This document shows positions 8,675-22,289 of a stretch of 64,000 nt of DNA, piece after piece (the first letter of the stretch is position 1; the number at the start of each line of letters is the position of its first letter). The DNA is from Pseudomonas sp. RGM2987 (lineage in GTDB: Bacteria > Pseudomonadota > Gammaproteobacteria > Pseudomonadales > Pseudomonadaceae). Made by a program: the position numbers and the translations under genes. The stretch lies in the NCBI RefSeq assembly GCF_022952855.1, contig NZ_JALJDX010000215.1:62001-126000 (forward strand). Direction: 5' to 3'. The notes under the pieces were generated by a model that was not told where the DNA came from, searched no databases, and was given only the letters and a program-made list of their open reading frames with translations.

Positions 8675-9100
8675 TCAGGCCGAGCGCCGCACCATGTCCA
8701 CATGGGGAATCCCGGCTTCCAGGAATTCCTCGCTGACCACGGCAAAGCCCAGTCGCTCGTAGAACGGCGTGGCATGCACCTGGGCGCTGAGCATCTGTTG
8801 CTTGAGCCCGCGTTTCTCGGCCTCGGCGATCACGGCGTGCATCAGTGCGTCGCCGACCTTCAGGCCGCGCCAGTCCTTGAGGACCGAAACCCGGCCGATA
8901 TGACCGTCGGTCAACAGGCGGGCGGTGCCGATGGGAAAGTCGCCTTCATAAGCCAGGAAATGCACCGCGCCCTGGTCGTCGGCGTCCCATTCCAGCTCAG
9001 GCGGGACGCACTGCTCGACAACGAACACGGTTTCACGAATGCGCCGGATCTCGGCGTTGTCCTTTTGCCAGTCTGCGACACGTACGTGAATTTTATTCAT
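8675..9100 (-). CDS. GNAT family N-acetyltransferase (ElaA-like)
   Basis: A 141-residue acetyltransferase. It has the GNAT core: the acetyl-CoA loop region GRVSVLKDWRGLKVGDALM (about residues 72-90) and the C-terminal segment HATPFYERLGFAVVSEEFLEAGIPH. The start MNKIHVRVADWQKD at 9100 overlaps the end of roxA by 8 bases. It has the size and C-terminal pattern of the ElaA-type subgroup. The substrate is unknown. A homologue occupies the same place beside the cupin gene in P. aeruginosa, so the pair is conserved. Confidence 0.85.
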   Translation of the reverse strand: MNKIHVRVADWQKDNAEIRRIRETVFVVEQCVPPELEWDADDQGAVHFLAYEGDFPIGTARLLTDGHIGRVSVLKDWRGLKVGDALMHAVIAEAEKRGLKQQMLSAQVHATPFYERLGFAVVSEEFLEAGIPHVDMVRRSA

Positions 9101-10259
9101 CGGCGAACCCCAGGCTGCCTTGCTTGACCAGCTCACAGATCAGCCCGCGACCGTCCTCATCGGCCAGCCATGGGCCGAGATTCTCGATGTGCAGGGCGTC
9201 GGCGGCGCAGATCATTTTCAGCAACTCGCGCAGCTTGCCCGGCAGGTAGCGGCTCTGGCCGCTGGCGAACAGCAGCAGGTCGTCATCGACTTCCGACCAG
9301 GCCAGGCGGGCGCTCGGGTTGCGAATGATCACTGCGCCTTGTTCCAGGCCGGCCAGCAGGTCTTCCTCTTCCAGCTCAGGGCCGACCACCAGTTCCGGGT
9401 AGCGCGGCTCGGTCATGAACTGGCCGAACCAGGTCAGCAGCAGGCGCTCGTCGCTCATGTGTTCGGCCAGCAGGCCCTTGAGGCGGTCGAGGGCGTCGTG
9501 CTGGATCTGGTGCGGATCGGCCACCGGGCGCGCGTCGGCGTCGGTGTAGCGTTCTTCGTCCGGCAGGAACTGGCTGAGGAAATCGGTGAAGTGGGTCAGC
9601 ACTTCAGCGGCGCTCGGTGCACGGAAACCGACCGAGTAGGTCATACAGTCATCCACGGCCACGCCGCAGTGGGCCAGGCGCGGCGGCAGGTAGAGCATGT
9701 CGCCCGGTTCCAGGACCCACTCGTCGGTGGCCTCGAAGTCGGCAAGGATCCGCAGGTCGGCGTGCTGCAGCAGCGGGCTGTCGGAGTCGCACATCTGGCC
9801 GATCTTCCAGTTGCGCTTGCCGTGGCCTTGCAGCAGGAACACGTCGTAGTTATCGAAGTGCGGACCGACGCTGCCGCCTGGGGCGGCGAAGCTGATCATC
9901 ACGTCGTCGATGCGCCAGCTCGGCAGGAAGCGGAAGTGCTCCAGCAGTTCGCTGACCTCCGGCACGAACTGATCGACGGCTTGCACCAGCAGCGTCCACT
10001 CGCGCTCCGGCAACTTGCTGAATTCGTCTTCGGCGAACGGGCCGCGACGCAATTCCCACGGACGCTCGCCATGCTCGATCACCAGGCGCGATTCGACTTC
10101 TTCTTCCAGGGCCAGGCCGGCCAGCTCGTCGGCGTCGATCGGGCTTTCGAAGTCAGGGATCGCCTGGCGGATCAGCAGCGGTTTTTTCTGCCAGTAGTCG
10201 CGCAGGAACTCCCGTGCCGTGATGCCGCCCAGGAGTTGCAGAGGAATATCAGGATTCAT
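9093..10259 (-). CDS. roxA: Ribosomal protein L16 arginine hydroxylase-type oxygenase (JmjC/cupin)
   Basis: A 388-residue Fe(II)/2-oxoglutarate oxygenase of the YcfD/RoxA type, which in E. coli hydroxylates an arginine of ribosomal protein L16. The iron-binding HxD motif is seen in VGPHFDNYDVFLLQG (about residues 130-145), and the distal His in the cupin barrel is in LPPRLAHCGVAV. The N-terminus (LLGGITAREFLRDYWQKKPLLI) is characteristic of the family. A C-terminal winged-helix region follows. E. coli YcfD is about 373 residues. It overlaps the following acetyltransferase gene and lies just downstream of purB. Confidence 0.9.
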   Translation of the reverse strand: MNPDIPLQLLGGITAREFLRDYWQKKPLLIRQAIPDFESPIDADELAGLALEEEVESRLVIEHGERPWELRRGPFAEDEFSKLPEREWTLLVQAVDQFVPEVSELLEHFRFLPSWRIDDVMISFAAPGGSVGPHFDNYDVFLLQGHGKRNWKIGQMCDSDSPLLQHADLRILADFEATDEWVLEPGDMLYLPPRLAHCGVAVDDCMTYSVGFRAPSAAEVLTHFTDFLSQFLPDEERYTDADARPVADPHQIQHDALDRLKGLLAEHMSDERLLLTWFGQFMTEPRYPELVVGPELEEEDLLAGLEQGAVIIRNPSARLAWSEVDDDLLLFASGQSRYLPGKLRELLKMICAADALHIENLGPWLADEDGRGLICELVKQGSLGFADE

Positions 10260-10297
10260 GTGTAACCTATTGAAAAAAAGTATTTTTCAGACGCGAA

Positions 10298-10325
10298 TAA
10301 AAACGCCCGGCGCTCGGCCGGGCGT
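10298..10325 (-). terminator. purB intrinsic terminator
   Basis: ACGCCCGG (10303-10310) pairs with CCGGGCGT (10318-10325). On the minus strand the hairpin is followed by TTTTTATT, a good T run. It lies 18 bases after the purB stop and upstream of roxA. Confidence 0.85.
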
Positions 10326-10342
10326 CTCAGGGCAAAGCGTGA

Positions 10343-11800
<1,458 letters not shown>

Positions 11801-11830
11801 TTACGCGTAACGAAATACTATTTATTACCT

Positions 11831-11920
11831 GTGGCGAGGGAGCTTGCTCCCGCTGCGCTGCGTAGCAGGCCCTTTCTTGGGGACGCTTCACGCCCCAGCG
11901 GGAGCAAGCTCCCTCGCCAC
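11831..11920. repeat. REPIN, family A
   Basis: GTGGCGAGGGAGCTTGCTCC at the left and its inverted copy ending CCCTCGCCAC at the right, spacing about 45 bases. It occupies the gap between the hflD stop and the purB start. Confidence 0.85.
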
Positions 11921-11941
11921 AACAGCAACGAGGGAGGCGAC

Positions 11942-12565
11942 TTATTCGTTGTGCATCAATGGGTAAAGCTCTTTAAGCAATTTGCGCCGGCTGATCACCA
12001 GTTGCCAGCGGTGGCCGCCCAGTTGCCGCCACAGGCGGGCCGAGCGAATCCCGGCCAGCAACAGGGCGCGAATCTTCGAGGCGTTGCTCGGTTGCTGCAG
12101 GTTGCGCATGTCGCCGTGCACCTGGATACGCTGGCGCAGGGTGCTCAGGGTGTCCTGGTACAGCGCGCCGCAGGCGGCAACCACGTTTTCGTGGGACGGG
12201 CCGAAGTGTTCGACCTGGGACTGGATCTGCGGCAGGCGCTTGCCGATGGTTTCCAGCATGTCGTCACGCTTGGCGAGCTGGCGTTCCAGGCCGAGCATCG
12301 ACAGGGCATAGCGCAGCGGCTCGCGTTGCAGGGCGCTGGGGTCGCGCTCCAGGGCGCCGATCAGTGCACGGTAGCCTTCGCGCAGGTTCAGGTCGTCGCC
12401 GCCGTAGACTTCGAGAGTGTCCTTGGGGTCGCGCACCAGCAGGCTGCCGAGCATGCAGGCGACGCCCGCTTCGGTGGCCTGACCGGTCTTGGCGATCCGG
12501 TCCACCAGCACCGCAGCCAGGAATACGCCGCCCAGTGCCGTCAATTGCTCCTGGATCGGGGTCAT
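11942..12565 (-). CDS. hflD: High frequency lysogenization protein HflD
   Basis: A 207-residue, mostly helical protein of the HflD/YcfC family. In E. coli it is peripherally membrane-bound and interacts with the phage lambda CII activator; its normal cellular role is unclear. Family segments include [20 protein letters not shown] at the N-terminus and [18 protein letters not shown] near the C-terminus. I choose the ATG at 12565, which overlaps the mnmA stop as ATGA, rather than an ATG five codons upstream. The mnmA-hflD-purB order is conserved in gammaproteobacteria. Confidence 0.9.
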   Translation of the reverse strand: MTPIQEQLTALGGVFLAAVLVDRIAKTGQATEAGVACMLGSLLVRDPKDTLEVYGGDDLNLREGYRALIGALERDPSALQREPLRYALSMLGLERQLAKRDDMLETIGKRLPQIQSQVEHFGPSHENVVAACGALYQDTLSTLRQRIQVHGDMRNLQQPSNASKIRALLLAGIRSARLWRQLGGHRWQLVISRRKLLKELYPLMHNE

Positions 12566-13686
12566 GCCTTGCTGCTCCACGGCTCTGCGACTTCGATCAC
12601 GCCGCCGCCCAGGCAGATTTCGCCGTCGTAGAACACCACGGACTGCCCGGGTGTGACCGCTCGCTGCGGATCATCGAACGTGGCGCGGTAGCCCGTGGCG
12701 GTTTTTTCCAGAGTGCAAGGCTGGTCGCTCTGCCGGTAGCGGACCTTGGCCGTCAGCCGGCGCGGTTCGCTGAGGTCGATCGGGTTGACCCAATAGATCT
12801 CGGAGGCGAGCAGGGCGCGGGAGAACAGCCAGGGATGGTCGTTGCCCTGGCCGACGATCAGTTCATTGTGCTCCAGGTCCTTGACCAGCACGTACCACGG
12901 CTCTTCGCCAGCGTCTTTCAGCCCGCCGATGCCCAGGCCCTGGCGCTGGCCGATGGTGTGGTACATCAGGCCGTGGTGGCGACCGATGACTTCGCCCTCG
13001 GTGGTCTTGATCTCGCCTGGCTGGGCCGGCAGGTATTGCTTGAGGAAGTCGCTGAACCGGCGTTCGCCGATGAAGCAGATGCCGGTGGAGTCCTTTTTCT
13101 TCGCGGTTGCCAGGTCGTGCTTTTCGGCGATTGCCCGCACTTCAGGCTTTTCCAGTTCGCCCACCGGGAACAGCGTCTTGGCGATCTGCTCGCCGCCGAC
13201 GGCATGCAGGAAGTAGCTCTGGTCCTTGTTCGGGTCAAGGCCCTTGAGCAGCTCGGTGCGACCGTCGATGTCGCGGCGGCGCACGTAGTGACCGGTGGCG
13301 ATCAGGTCGGCGCCGAGCATCATCGCGTAGTCGAGGAACGCCTTGAACTTGATCTCGCGGTTGCAGAGGATGTCCGGGTTCGGCGTGCGGCCGGCCTTGT
13401 ATTCGGCCAGGAAGTGCTCGAACACGTTGTCCCAGTACTCGGCGGCGAAGTTGGCGGTGTGCAGCTTGATGCCGATCTTGTCGCACACGGCCTGGGCGTC
13501 CGCGAGGTCGTCCATGGCGGTGCAGTATTCGGTTCCGTCGTCTTCTTCCCAGTTCTTCATGAACAGGCCTTCCACCTCATAACCCTGCTCGATCAGCAGA
13601 AGGGCGGAAACGGAAGAGTCCACGCCGCCGGACATGCCGACAATGACGCGCTTCTTTTGTGTGGCAGAAGGGGCTGGATCACGCAT
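12562..13686 (-). CDS. mnmA: tRNA-specific 2-thiouridylase
   Basis: Adds sulfur to C2 of uridine 34 in tRNAs for Lys, Glu and Gln. It receives sulfur from TusE, whose genes are also in this window (35.1-36.5 kb). The ATP-pyrophosphatase PP-loop [13 protein letters not shown] is at about residues 19-31. The two catalytic cysteines are seen in [12 protein letters not shown] and [10 protein letters not shown]. The 374-residue length is normal. The start is ATG at 13686. Its end is coupled to hflD by a 4-base overlap; nudJ lies 59 bases upstream. Confidence 0.97.
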   Translation of the reverse strand: MRDPAPSATQKKRVIVGMSGGVDSSVSALLLIEQGYEVEGLFMKNWEEDDGTEYCTAMDDLADAQAVCDKIGIKLHTANFAAEYWDNVFEHFLAEYKAGRTPNPDILCNREIKFKAFLDYAMMLGADLIATGHYVRRRDIDGRTELLKGLDPNKDQSYFLHAVGGEQIAKTLFPVGELEKPEVRAIAEKHDLATAKKKDSTGICFIGERRFSDFLKQYLPAQPGEIKTTEGEVIGRHHGLMYHTIGQRQGLGIGGLKDAGEEPWYVLVKDLEHNELIVGQGNDHPWLFSRALLASEIYWVNPIDLSEPRRLTAKVRYRQSDQPCTLEKTATGYRATFDDPQRAVTPGQSVVFYDGEICLGGGVIEVAEPWSSKA

Positions 13687-13745
13687 AGGAATTCAATGAG
13701 TGTCTTGAAAAAGGACGCGATTCTATCAGGCCCGGGCGCGCAAGG

Positions 13746-14192
13746 CTAAACAGAAGGACGGATCAGCGTCAGGTTGTGGCGATGGCCGGCCAGATAATCG
13801 TCGATGCAGCGGATGATCAGCTCGCTGCGCCAATGGTCGCGTTGTTCGAGCAGTTCGTCGCGGCTCAGCCACTTGGCGCCGAGGATGCCGTCGTCCAGTT
13901 GATAGTCGGGGTGGTGCTTGAGCGCCTTGGCGGCGAAACAGACCCGCTGGTAGGTCACGCCATTGCTTGGCGCGGTGTACAGATAGATGCCGACCACGCT
14001 GGTGGGCTCGACGTCCCAGCCGGTTTCCTCCAGGGTCTCGCGCACGGCGGCGTCGATCAGCGTTTCGTCCGGGTCCAGGTGCCCGGCGGGCTGGTTGAGC
14101 ACTGCGCGCCCGCCCTTGGATTCTTCCACCATCAGGAAGCGGCCGTTGTCTTCGACGATGGTGGCGACGGTGATGTGGGGTTTCCAGTCCAT
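13746..14192 (-). CDS. nudJ: Nudix hydrolase, NudJ type
   Basis: A 148-residue Nudix phosphatase. The Nudix box runs from GHLDPDETLIDAAVRETLEE (residues about 37-56) into TGW, with the metal-binding REtxEE core intact. E. coli NudJ hydrolyses thiamin pyrophosphate precursors and nucleoside diphosphates and triphosphates. I choose the ATG at 14192 (MDWKPHITVATIVEDNG), the family N-terminus; the open frame further upstream runs into a REPIN. It precedes mnmA, an arrangement conserved in Pseudomonas and other gammaproteobacteria. Confidence 0.9.
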   Translation of the reverse strand: MDWKPHITVATIVEDNGRFLMVEESKGGRAVLNQPAGHLDPDETLIDAAVRETLEETGWDVEPTSVVGIYLYTAPSNGVTYQRVCFAAKALKHHPDYQLDDGILGAKWLSRDELLEQRDHWRSELIIRCIDDYLAGHRHNLTLIRPSV

Positions 14193-14229
14193 GTAGCGTC
14201 CTCGATCTTTCAGTCTGGATGCGACCTCT

Positions 14230-14318
14230 GTGGGAGCGGGGCTTGCTCGCGAATACGGTGTGTCAGTCGACATGTCCGTTAGCTGATACACCGTTTTCGC
14301 GAGCAAGCCCGCTCCCAC
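14230..14318. repeat. REPIN, family B
   Basis: GTGGGAGCGGGGCTTGCTCG at the left and an inverted copy ending GCTCCCAC at the right. This second REP family has the core GTGGGAGCGGGCTTGCTCGCGA. The element lies just upstream of nudJ. Confidence 0.85.
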
Positions 14319-14380
14319 AGGGGATTACGGTGAATGCGGTAACTGCGACTTGCACCCGACAAAGGTGTGTGTCCAGAAAC

Positions 14381-14409
14381 ACAAACCCCGGCGCATGGCC
14401 GGGGTTTGT
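14381..14409 (-). terminator. idh intrinsic terminator
   Basis: ACAAACCCCGG (14381-14391) pairs with CCGGGGTTTGT (14399-14409): an 11-bp stem with a 7-base loop. On the minus strand TGTTT follows. It lies 18 bases after the idh stop. Confidence 0.85.
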
Positions 14410-14426
14410 GGCGTTGCCTTGCAACC

Positions 14427-17133
<2,707 letters not shown>

Positions 17134-18390
17134 ATGGGGTATCAAAAGATTCAGGTTCCAGCCGTCGGTGAAAAAATCACCGTCAATGCAGACCATTCTC
17201 TTAATGTTCCCGATAACCCGATCATCCCCTTCATCGAAGGCGACGGGATTGGCGTTGATATCAGCCCGGTGATGATCGAGGTGGTGGACGCTGCGGTGCA
17301 GAAAGCCTACGCAGGCAAGCGCAAGATTTCCTGGATGGAAGTCTACGCCGGCGAGAAAGCGACCCAGGTCTACGACCAGGACACTTGGCTGCCCCAGGAA
17401 ACACTGGACGCGGTCAAGGATTACGTGGTGTCCATCAAGGGCCCGCTGACCACTCCGGTCGGTGGCGGCATTCGCTCGCTGAACGTGGCCCTGCGCCAGC
17501 AACTGGACCTCTACGTGTGCCTGCGTCCGGTGCGCTGGTTCGAAGGCGTGCCGAGCCCGGTCAAGAAACCTGGCGACGTGGACATGACGATCTTCCGCGA
17601 GAACTCCGAGGACATCTACGCGGGCATCGAGTGGAAAGCCGGTTCGGCCGAAGCCACTAAGGTCATCAAGTTCCTGAAAGAAGAAATGGGCGTGACCAAG
17701 ATCCGTTTCGACGAGGATTGCGGCATCGGCGTCAAGCCGGTTTCCAAGCAGGGCACCCAGCGCCTGGCGCGCAAGGCCTTGCAATACGTGGTCGACAATG
17801 ATCGCGATTCGCTGACCATCGTGCATAAAGGCAACATCATGAAGTTCACCGAAGGTGCCTTCAAGGAGTGGGCCTACGAAGTGGCGGCCGAGGAGTTTGG
17901 CGCGACCCTGCTCGACGGCGGTCCATGGATGCAGTTCAAGAACCCGAAGACCGGCAAGAATGTCGTGGTCAAGGACGCCATCGCCGATGCGATGCTCCAG
18001 CAGATCCTGCTGCGCCCGGCCGAATATGACGTGATTGCGACCCTGAACCTCAACGGCGACTACCTTTCCGATGCCCTGGCGGCGGAAGTGGGGGGTATCG
18101 GCATTGCGCCGGGTGCCAACCTGTCCGACACCGTGGCGATGTTCGAAGCGACCCACGGCACTGCGCCCAAGTACGCGGGCAAGGACCAGGTCAACCCAGG
18201 GTCGTTGATCCTGTCGGCTGAAATGATGCTGCGTCACATGGGCTGGACCGAAGCGGCCGACCTGATCATCAAGGGCACCAACGGTGCGATTTCGGCCAAG
18301 ACCGTGACCTATGACTTCGAACGCTTGATGGAGGGCGCCACGCTGGTGTCATCGTCGGGCTTCGGCAAGGCATTGATCGAGCACATGTAA
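17134..18390 (+). CDS. icd: Isocitrate dehydrogenase, NADP-dependent, dimeric
   Basis: Core TCA enzyme: isocitrate to 2-oxoglutarate with NADP. The 418-residue protein (416 in E. coli) starts [20 protein letters not shown]. The substrate-binding serine that is phosphorylated by AceK in enterobacteria is seen in [18 protein letters not shown]. The metal-binding region [19 protein letters not shown] and the cofactor region [12 protein letters not shown] are intact. The start at 17134 has a GGAG element 9 bases upstream; the frame is open upstream but without family match. A clear terminator follows. Confidence 0.97.
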   Translation: MGYQKIQVPAVGEKITVNADHSLNVPDNPIIPFIEGDGIGVDISPVMIEVVDAAVQKAYAGKRKISWMEVYAGEKATQVYDQDTWLPQETLDAVKDYVVSIKGPLTTPVGGGIRSLNVALRQQLDLYVCLRPVRWFEGVPSPVKKPGDVDMTIFRENSEDIYAGIEWKAGSAEATKVIKFLKEEMGVTKIRFDEDCGIGVKPVSKQGTQRLARKALQYVVDNDRDSLTIVHKGNIMKFTEGAFKEWAYEVAAEEFGATLLDGGPWMQFKNPKTGKNVVVKDAIADAMLQQILLRPAEYDVIATLNLNGDYLSDALAAEVGGIGIAPGANLSDTVAMFEATHGTAPKYAGKDQVNPGSLILSAEMMLRHMGWTEAADLIIKGTNGAISAKTVTYDFERLMEGATLVSSSGFGKALIEHM

Positions 18391-18412
18391 GCGGGATCAG
18401 CGCGCATCACAA

Positions 18413-18446
18413 ATGCCCGGTTCGAGTGATCGAACCGGGCATTTTT
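18413..18446. terminator. Bidirectional terminator between icd and cspD
   Basis: AAATGCCCGGTTCGA and TCGAACCGGGCATTTTT flank a 4-base loop: a perfect stem of more than 10 bp. T runs or near-T runs follow on both strands, which suits the convergent icd (plus) and cspD (minus). Confidence 0.9.
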
Positions 18447-18470
18447 CGTGGGCCGGGCGGCGACCGCCGG

Positions 18471-18740
18471 TCAATGGGTCTCGGTGACCCTGGCGATGAC
18501 CGGGACAGGTGCTTCTTCGACTTTGACCGGCTCTATGTTGACGGCGTGCAGGCCCTTGGGGCCCTGGATAACCTGGAACGTCACAGGTTGCCCGGCTTTC
18601 AAGGTCTTGTAGCCATCCATCTGGATGGCCGAGAAGTGGGCGAAAAGGTCTTCATCGGGCATTCCGGCTGCGATGATGAAGCCGAAGCCCTTGGCATTGT
18701 TGAACCATTTCACCTTGCCACTCATTTTGACGACCGACAT
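18471..18740 (-). CDS. cspD: Cold-shock domain protein CspD
   Basis: An 89-residue single-stranded nucleic-acid-binding protein. The cold-shock domain has RNP1 (NAKGFGFI) and RNP2 (DLFAHFSAI). In E. coli CspD is induced in stationary phase and inhibits replication. Position between icd and clpS, opposite to clpS, is the conserved cspD place. I choose the ATG at 18740 ([13 protein letters not shown]) because AGGGA lies about 9 bases upstream; the inner ATG five codons later has no such site. It has a C-terminal tail of about 20 residues beyond the domain. Confidence 0.92.
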   Translation of the reverse strand: MSVVKMSGKVKWFNNAKGFGFIIAAGMPDEDLFAHFSAIQMDGYKTLKAGQPVTFQVIQGPKGLHAVNIEPVKVEEAPVPVIARVTETH

Positions 18741-18965
18741 AAACCATATCCCTCTGCAACGCACTCCATCACTGGAGTATCATCCAGTCCATCCGCAGGC
18801 TAATCTTGAAACAGGATAGATTCCACGGACCTTTTTAACCCACGATGGGCTCTATTGGTTGTAACACCGTTTTGCCGATAGTCAAGGTGGCCGGGTGGTC
18901 GTGGTTGAAATCACCCATAAGCGCCCCCATCACTGTATTCGCCAACTAAACGAACCTTTCTTTCC

Positions 18966-19328
18966 ATGCATGCAGTCAGCCAGATTCGACTAACATTCAA
19001 TCAGGATCGCCCGGATCTACACGACGACGATTCCGCCGGCCTTGCTGTTCAGGAAGCGAAGCCAGCATTACAGGCGCCACCGATGTACAAGGTGGTTTTG
19101 TTCAACGATGACTACACACCGATGGATTTCGTCGTCGAAGTGCTCGAGGTGTTTTTTAACCTGAATCGCGAGCTGGCGACCAAGGTCATGCTGGCCGTTC
19201 ATACAGAGGGACGGGCAGTGTGTGGAGTGTTTACCCGCGACATCGCCGAGACAAAGGCCATGCAGGTCAACCAGTACGCCCGGGAAAGCCAGCATCCGCT
19301 ACTCTGTGAAATCGAGAAGGACGGTTAA
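18966..19328 (+). CDS. clpS: ATP-dependent Clp protease adaptor ClpS
   Basis: A 120-residue adaptor that recognises N-terminal degradation residues and delivers such proteins to ClpAP. The ClpS core starts at [23 protein letters not shown], with the N-degron pocket residues in the NDDxTPM stretch, and ends in [22 protein letters not shown]. The N-terminal extension of about 37 residues is flexible. No strong Shine-Dalgarno precedes the ATG. clpA follows after 29 bases, and aat and bpt, which create N-degrons, lie within 5 kb. Confidence 0.96.
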   Translation: MHAVSQIRLTFNQDRPDLHDDDSAGLAVQEAKPALQAPPMYKVVLFNDDYTPMDFVVEVLEVFFNLNRELATKVMLAVHTEGRAVCGVFTRDIAETKAMQVNQYARESQHPLLCEIEKDG

Positions 19329-19357
19329 CGCCGACCACTTGGGTATGAGGTGAAGCC

Positions 19358-21628
19358 ATGTTAAACCGCGAGCTCGAAGTCACCCTCAATCTTGCCTTCA
19401 AGGAGGCTCGTTCGAAGCGTCATGAATTCATGACCGTCGAACACCTGCTGCTGGCCTTACTGGATAACGAGGCTGCCGCCACCGTTTTGCGTGCCTGCGG
19501 CGCAAACCTCGATAAGCTCAAGCACGACCTGCAGGAGTTCATCGACTCCACCACGCCATTGATCCCCGTGCATGACGAGGATCGGGAAACCCAGCCAACC
19601 CTGGGCTTCCAGCGTGTCCTGCAACGTGCTGTCTTTCATGTACAGAGCTCGGGCAAACGCGAAGTCACCGGCGCCAACGTGCTGGTTGCGATCTTCAGTG
19701 AACAGGAGAGCCAGGCGGTTTTCCTGCTCAAGCAGCAGAGCGTTGCGCGTATCGATGTCGTCAACTACATCGCCCATGGCATTTCCAAGGTGCCGGGGCA
19801 TGGCGATCATTCCGAGGGTGAGCAGGAGATGCAGGACGACGAGGGTGGTGAGTCTTCTTCTTCAGGCAACCCTCTGGATGCCTATGCCAGCAATCTGAAT
19901 GAACTGGCGCGCCAGGGCCGCATCGACCCGCTCGTCGGGCGCGAGGCGGAAGTCGAGCGTGTCGCGCAGATCCTGGCCCGGCGCCGCAAGAACAACCCGT
20001 TGCTGGTGGGCGAGGCAGGCGTGGGCAAGACCGCGATTGCCGAAGGCCTGGCCAAGCGCATCGTCGACAACCAGGTGCCGGACCTGCTGGCCAACAGCGT
20101 GGTGTATTCCCTTGACCTGGGTGCCTTGCTGGCCGGTACCAAGTACCGCGGTGACTTCGAGAAGCGCTTCAAGGCGTTGCTCGGCGAACTGAAGAAACGC
20201 CCGCAGGCGATCCTGTTCATCGACGAAATCCACACCATTATCGGTGCCGGGGCTGCGTCGGGCGGGGTCATGGATGCCTCGAACCTGCTCAAGCCGCTGC
20301 TTTCGTCGGGTGATATCCGCTGCATTGGCTCGACCACGTTCCAGGAGTTTCGTGGGATCTTCGAGAAAGACCGCGCCCTGGCACGGCGCTTCCAGAAAGT
20401 CGACGTGTCGGAGCCTTCGGTGGAAGACACCATTGGCATCCTGCGCGGCCTGAAGGGGCGTTTCGAGCTGCACCACAACATCGAATACAGCGATGAAGCC
20501 CTGCGCGCCGCGGCTGAACTGGCCTCGCGCTACATCAATGACCGGCATATGCCGGACAAGGCCATCGACGTGATCGACGAGGCAGGTGCCTATCAGCGCC
20601 TGCAACCGCTGGAAAATCGGGTCAAGCGCATCGAGGTGCCGCAGGTCGAGGACATCGTGGCGAAAATCGCCCGGATTCCGCCCAAGCACGTCACCAGTTC
20701 CGACAAGGAGCTGCTGCGTAACCTGGAGCGTGACCTGAAGCTGACGGTATTTGGCCAGGATGCGGCCATCGATTCGCTGTCGACCGCCATCAAGCTGTCT
20801 CGCGCCGGTCTGAAGTCGCCGGACAAGCCAGTGGGGTCTTTCCTGTTCGCAGGTCCTACCGGTGTCGGCAAGACCGAGGCGGCCCGGCAACTGGCGAAGG
20901 CGATGGGAATCGAGCTGGTTCGCTTCGACATGTCCGAGTACATGGAGCGGCACACCGTGTCGCGCCTGATCGGGGCGCCTCCGGGCTATGTCGGTTTCGA
21001 CCAGGGTGGTCTGTTGACCGAGGCGATTACCAAGCAACCCCACTGTGTGTTGCTGCTCGATGAAATCGAGAAGGCGCATCCGGAAGTCTTCAACCTGCTG
21101 CTGCAGGTCATGGACCACGGTACGCTGACCGATAACAACGGGCGCAAGGCGGACTTCCGCAACGTGATCCTCATCATGACCACCAACGCCGGTGCCGAAA
21201 CCGCTGCTCGCGCTTCGATCGGCTTCACCCATCAGGACCACTCGTCCGATGCGATGGAAGTGATCAAGAAGAGCTTCACGCCTGAATTCCGCAATCGCCT
21301 GGACACCATTATCCAGTTTGGTCGCCTCAGTCATGAGGTCATCAAAAGCGTGGTGGACAAGTTCCTTACCGAACTCCAGGCGCAGCTCGAAGACAAGCGT
21401 GTGTTGCTGGAAGTCACCGATGCGGCTCGCAGCTGGCTGGCCGAGGGTGGCTACGATGTGACGATGGGGGCACGGCCGATGGCTCGCCTGATCCAGGACA
21501 AGATCAAGCGTCCGCTGGCCGAGGAAATCCTCTTTGGCGAACTGGCCGAGCATGGCGGTGTGGTCCATATCGACATCAAGGACGGCGAACTGACCTTCGA
21601 CTTCGAAACCACGGCCGAAATGGCCTGA
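19358..21628 (+). CDS. clpA: ATP-dependent Clp protease ATP-binding subunit ClpA
   Basis: AAA+ unfoldase that feeds substrates to ClpP. It has an N-domain (about residues 1-145) that binds ClpS, then two AAA modules with Walker A motifs GEAGVGKT (about residue 218) and GPTGVGKT (about residue 499). The 756-residue length is normal. An acidic and serine-rich linker (GEQEMQDDEGGESSSSG) joins the N-domain to the first module. GAGGTGAAGCC precedes the ATG. It follows clpS closely, and a compact terminator lies just downstream. clpP is not in this window. Confidence 0.98.
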   Translation: MLNRELEVTLNLAFKEARSKRHEFMTVEHLLLALLDNEAAATVLRACGANLDKLKHDLQEFIDSTTPLIPVHDEDRETQPTLGFQRVLQRAVFHVQSSGKREVTGANVLVAIFSEQESQAVFLLKQQSVARIDVVNYIAHGISKVPGHGDHSEGEQEMQDDEGGESSSSGNPLDAYASNLNELARQGRIDPLVGREAEVERVAQILARRRKNNPLLVGEAGVGKTAIAEGLAKRIVDNQVPDLLANSVVYSLDLGALLAGTKYRGDFEKRFKALLGELKKRPQAILFIDEIHTIIGAGAASGGVMDASNLLKPLLSSGDIRCIGSTTFQEFRGIFEKDRALARRFQKVDVSEPSVEDTIGILRGLKGRFELHHNIEYSDEALRAAAELASRYINDRHMPDKAIDVIDEAGAYQRLQPLENRVKRIEVPQVEDIVAKIARIPPKHVTSSDKELLRNLERDLKLTVFGQDAAIDSLSTAIKLSRAGLKSPDKPVGSFLFAGPTGVGKTEAARQLAKAMGIELVRFDMSEYMERHTVSRLIGAPPGYVGFDQGGLLTEAITKQPHCVLLLDEIEKAHPEVFNLLLQVMDHGTLTDNNGRKADFRNVILIMTTNAGAETAARASIGFTHQDHSSDAMEVIKKSFTPEFRNRLDTIIQFGRLSHEVIKSVVDKFLTELQAQLEDKRVLLEVTDAARSWLAEGGYDVTMGARPMARLIQDKIKRPLAEEILFGELAEHGGVVHIDIKDGELTFDFETTAEMA

Positions 21629-21646
21629 TCGCGACGGGTAACAAGC

Positions 21647-21671
21647 AAAAGGCGCCGAAAGGCGCCTTTTT
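21647..21671 (+). terminator. clpA intrinsic terminator
   Basis: GGCGCC (21651-21656) and GGCGCC (21661-21666) with loop GAAA, flanked by AAAA and TTTTT. It starts about 20 bases after the clpA stop. Confidence 0.9.
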
Positions 21672-21700
21672 GCTGTCTTCAGGAAGCACACTGAACCCCT

Positions 21701-21788
21701 GTGGGAGCGGGCTTGCTCGCGAATGCGTTTTTACATTCAACATCTATACAAGCTGACCTGCCGCTATCGCGAGCAAGCCCGCTCCCAC
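21701..21788. repeat. REPIN, family B
   Basis: GTGGGAGCGGGCTTGCTCGC at the left and the inverted copy ending GCTCCCAC at the right. First of two family B elements in the gap between convergent clpA and infA. Confidence 0.85.
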
Positions 21789-21836
21789 AGTTTGTCTTCG
21801 GCAAGGCACAAGATTGAGTCTCACCGCCAATTCCTT

Positions 21837-21926
21837 GTGGGAGCCGAGCTTGCTCGCGATGGCGGCGGTCCATTTGGCACTTATGCAAACTGACCCACCG
21901 CTATCGCGAGCAAGCTTGGCTCTCAC
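21837..21926. repeat. REPIN, family B (diverged)
   Basis: Left arm GTGGGAGCCGAGCTTGCTCG, right arm an inverted copy ending TTGGCTCTCAC. Both arms carry compensating changes compared with the neighbour at 21701. Confidence 0.8.
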
Positions 21927-21930
21927 AAAC

Positions 21931-21958
21931 AAAAACGCCCGGTGTTAGCCGGGCGTCT
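21931..21958 (-). terminator. infA intrinsic terminator
   Basis: ACGCCCGG (21935-21942) pairs with CCGGGCGT (21949-21956). On the minus strand TTTTTGTTT follows. It lies 14 bases after the infA stop. Confidence 0.88.
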
Positions 21959-21970
21959 TGTATTGACTTG

Positions 21971-22189
21971 TTAGCGAGCGCGGTAAGTGATGCGCCCTTT
22001 GCTCAAGTCATAGGGCGTCAGCTCGACGCGCACTTTGTCACCGGTAAGAATACGAATGTAGTTCTTGCGCATCTTGCCGGAGATATGCGCGGTTACGACG
22101 TGCCCATTTTCCAACTCCACACGAAACATGGTGTTGGGCAGGGTGTCGACGACAGTGCCTTCCATTTCGAAGCTGTCTTCTTTCGACAT
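21971..22189 (-). CDS. infA: Translation initiation factor IF-1
   Basis: A 72-residue S1/OB-fold protein that binds the ribosomal A site during initiation. It starts [19 protein letters not shown] and ends [13 protein letters not shown], both highly conserved. The frame is open upstream but the ATG at 22189 is the family start. It is the last gene before a terminator; bpt lies 100 bases upstream on the same strand, a conserved order in Pseudomonas. Confidence 0.98.
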
Positions 22190-22289
22190 GCAGTAAAGCC
22201 CTCGGTATCCAGTGAATGGCCCGGTGCAACTGCGCCAGGCAAAAGCGGCGTGCATTGTGCCCGAAAAAGAGGGTTCAAGCCAAGGGGTT

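Noticed and set aside
21701-21926. Repeated palindromes as a CRISPR array
   Set aside because: The repeats are scattered singly or in inverted pairs with no regular direct repeat-spacer pattern; they are REP sequences.
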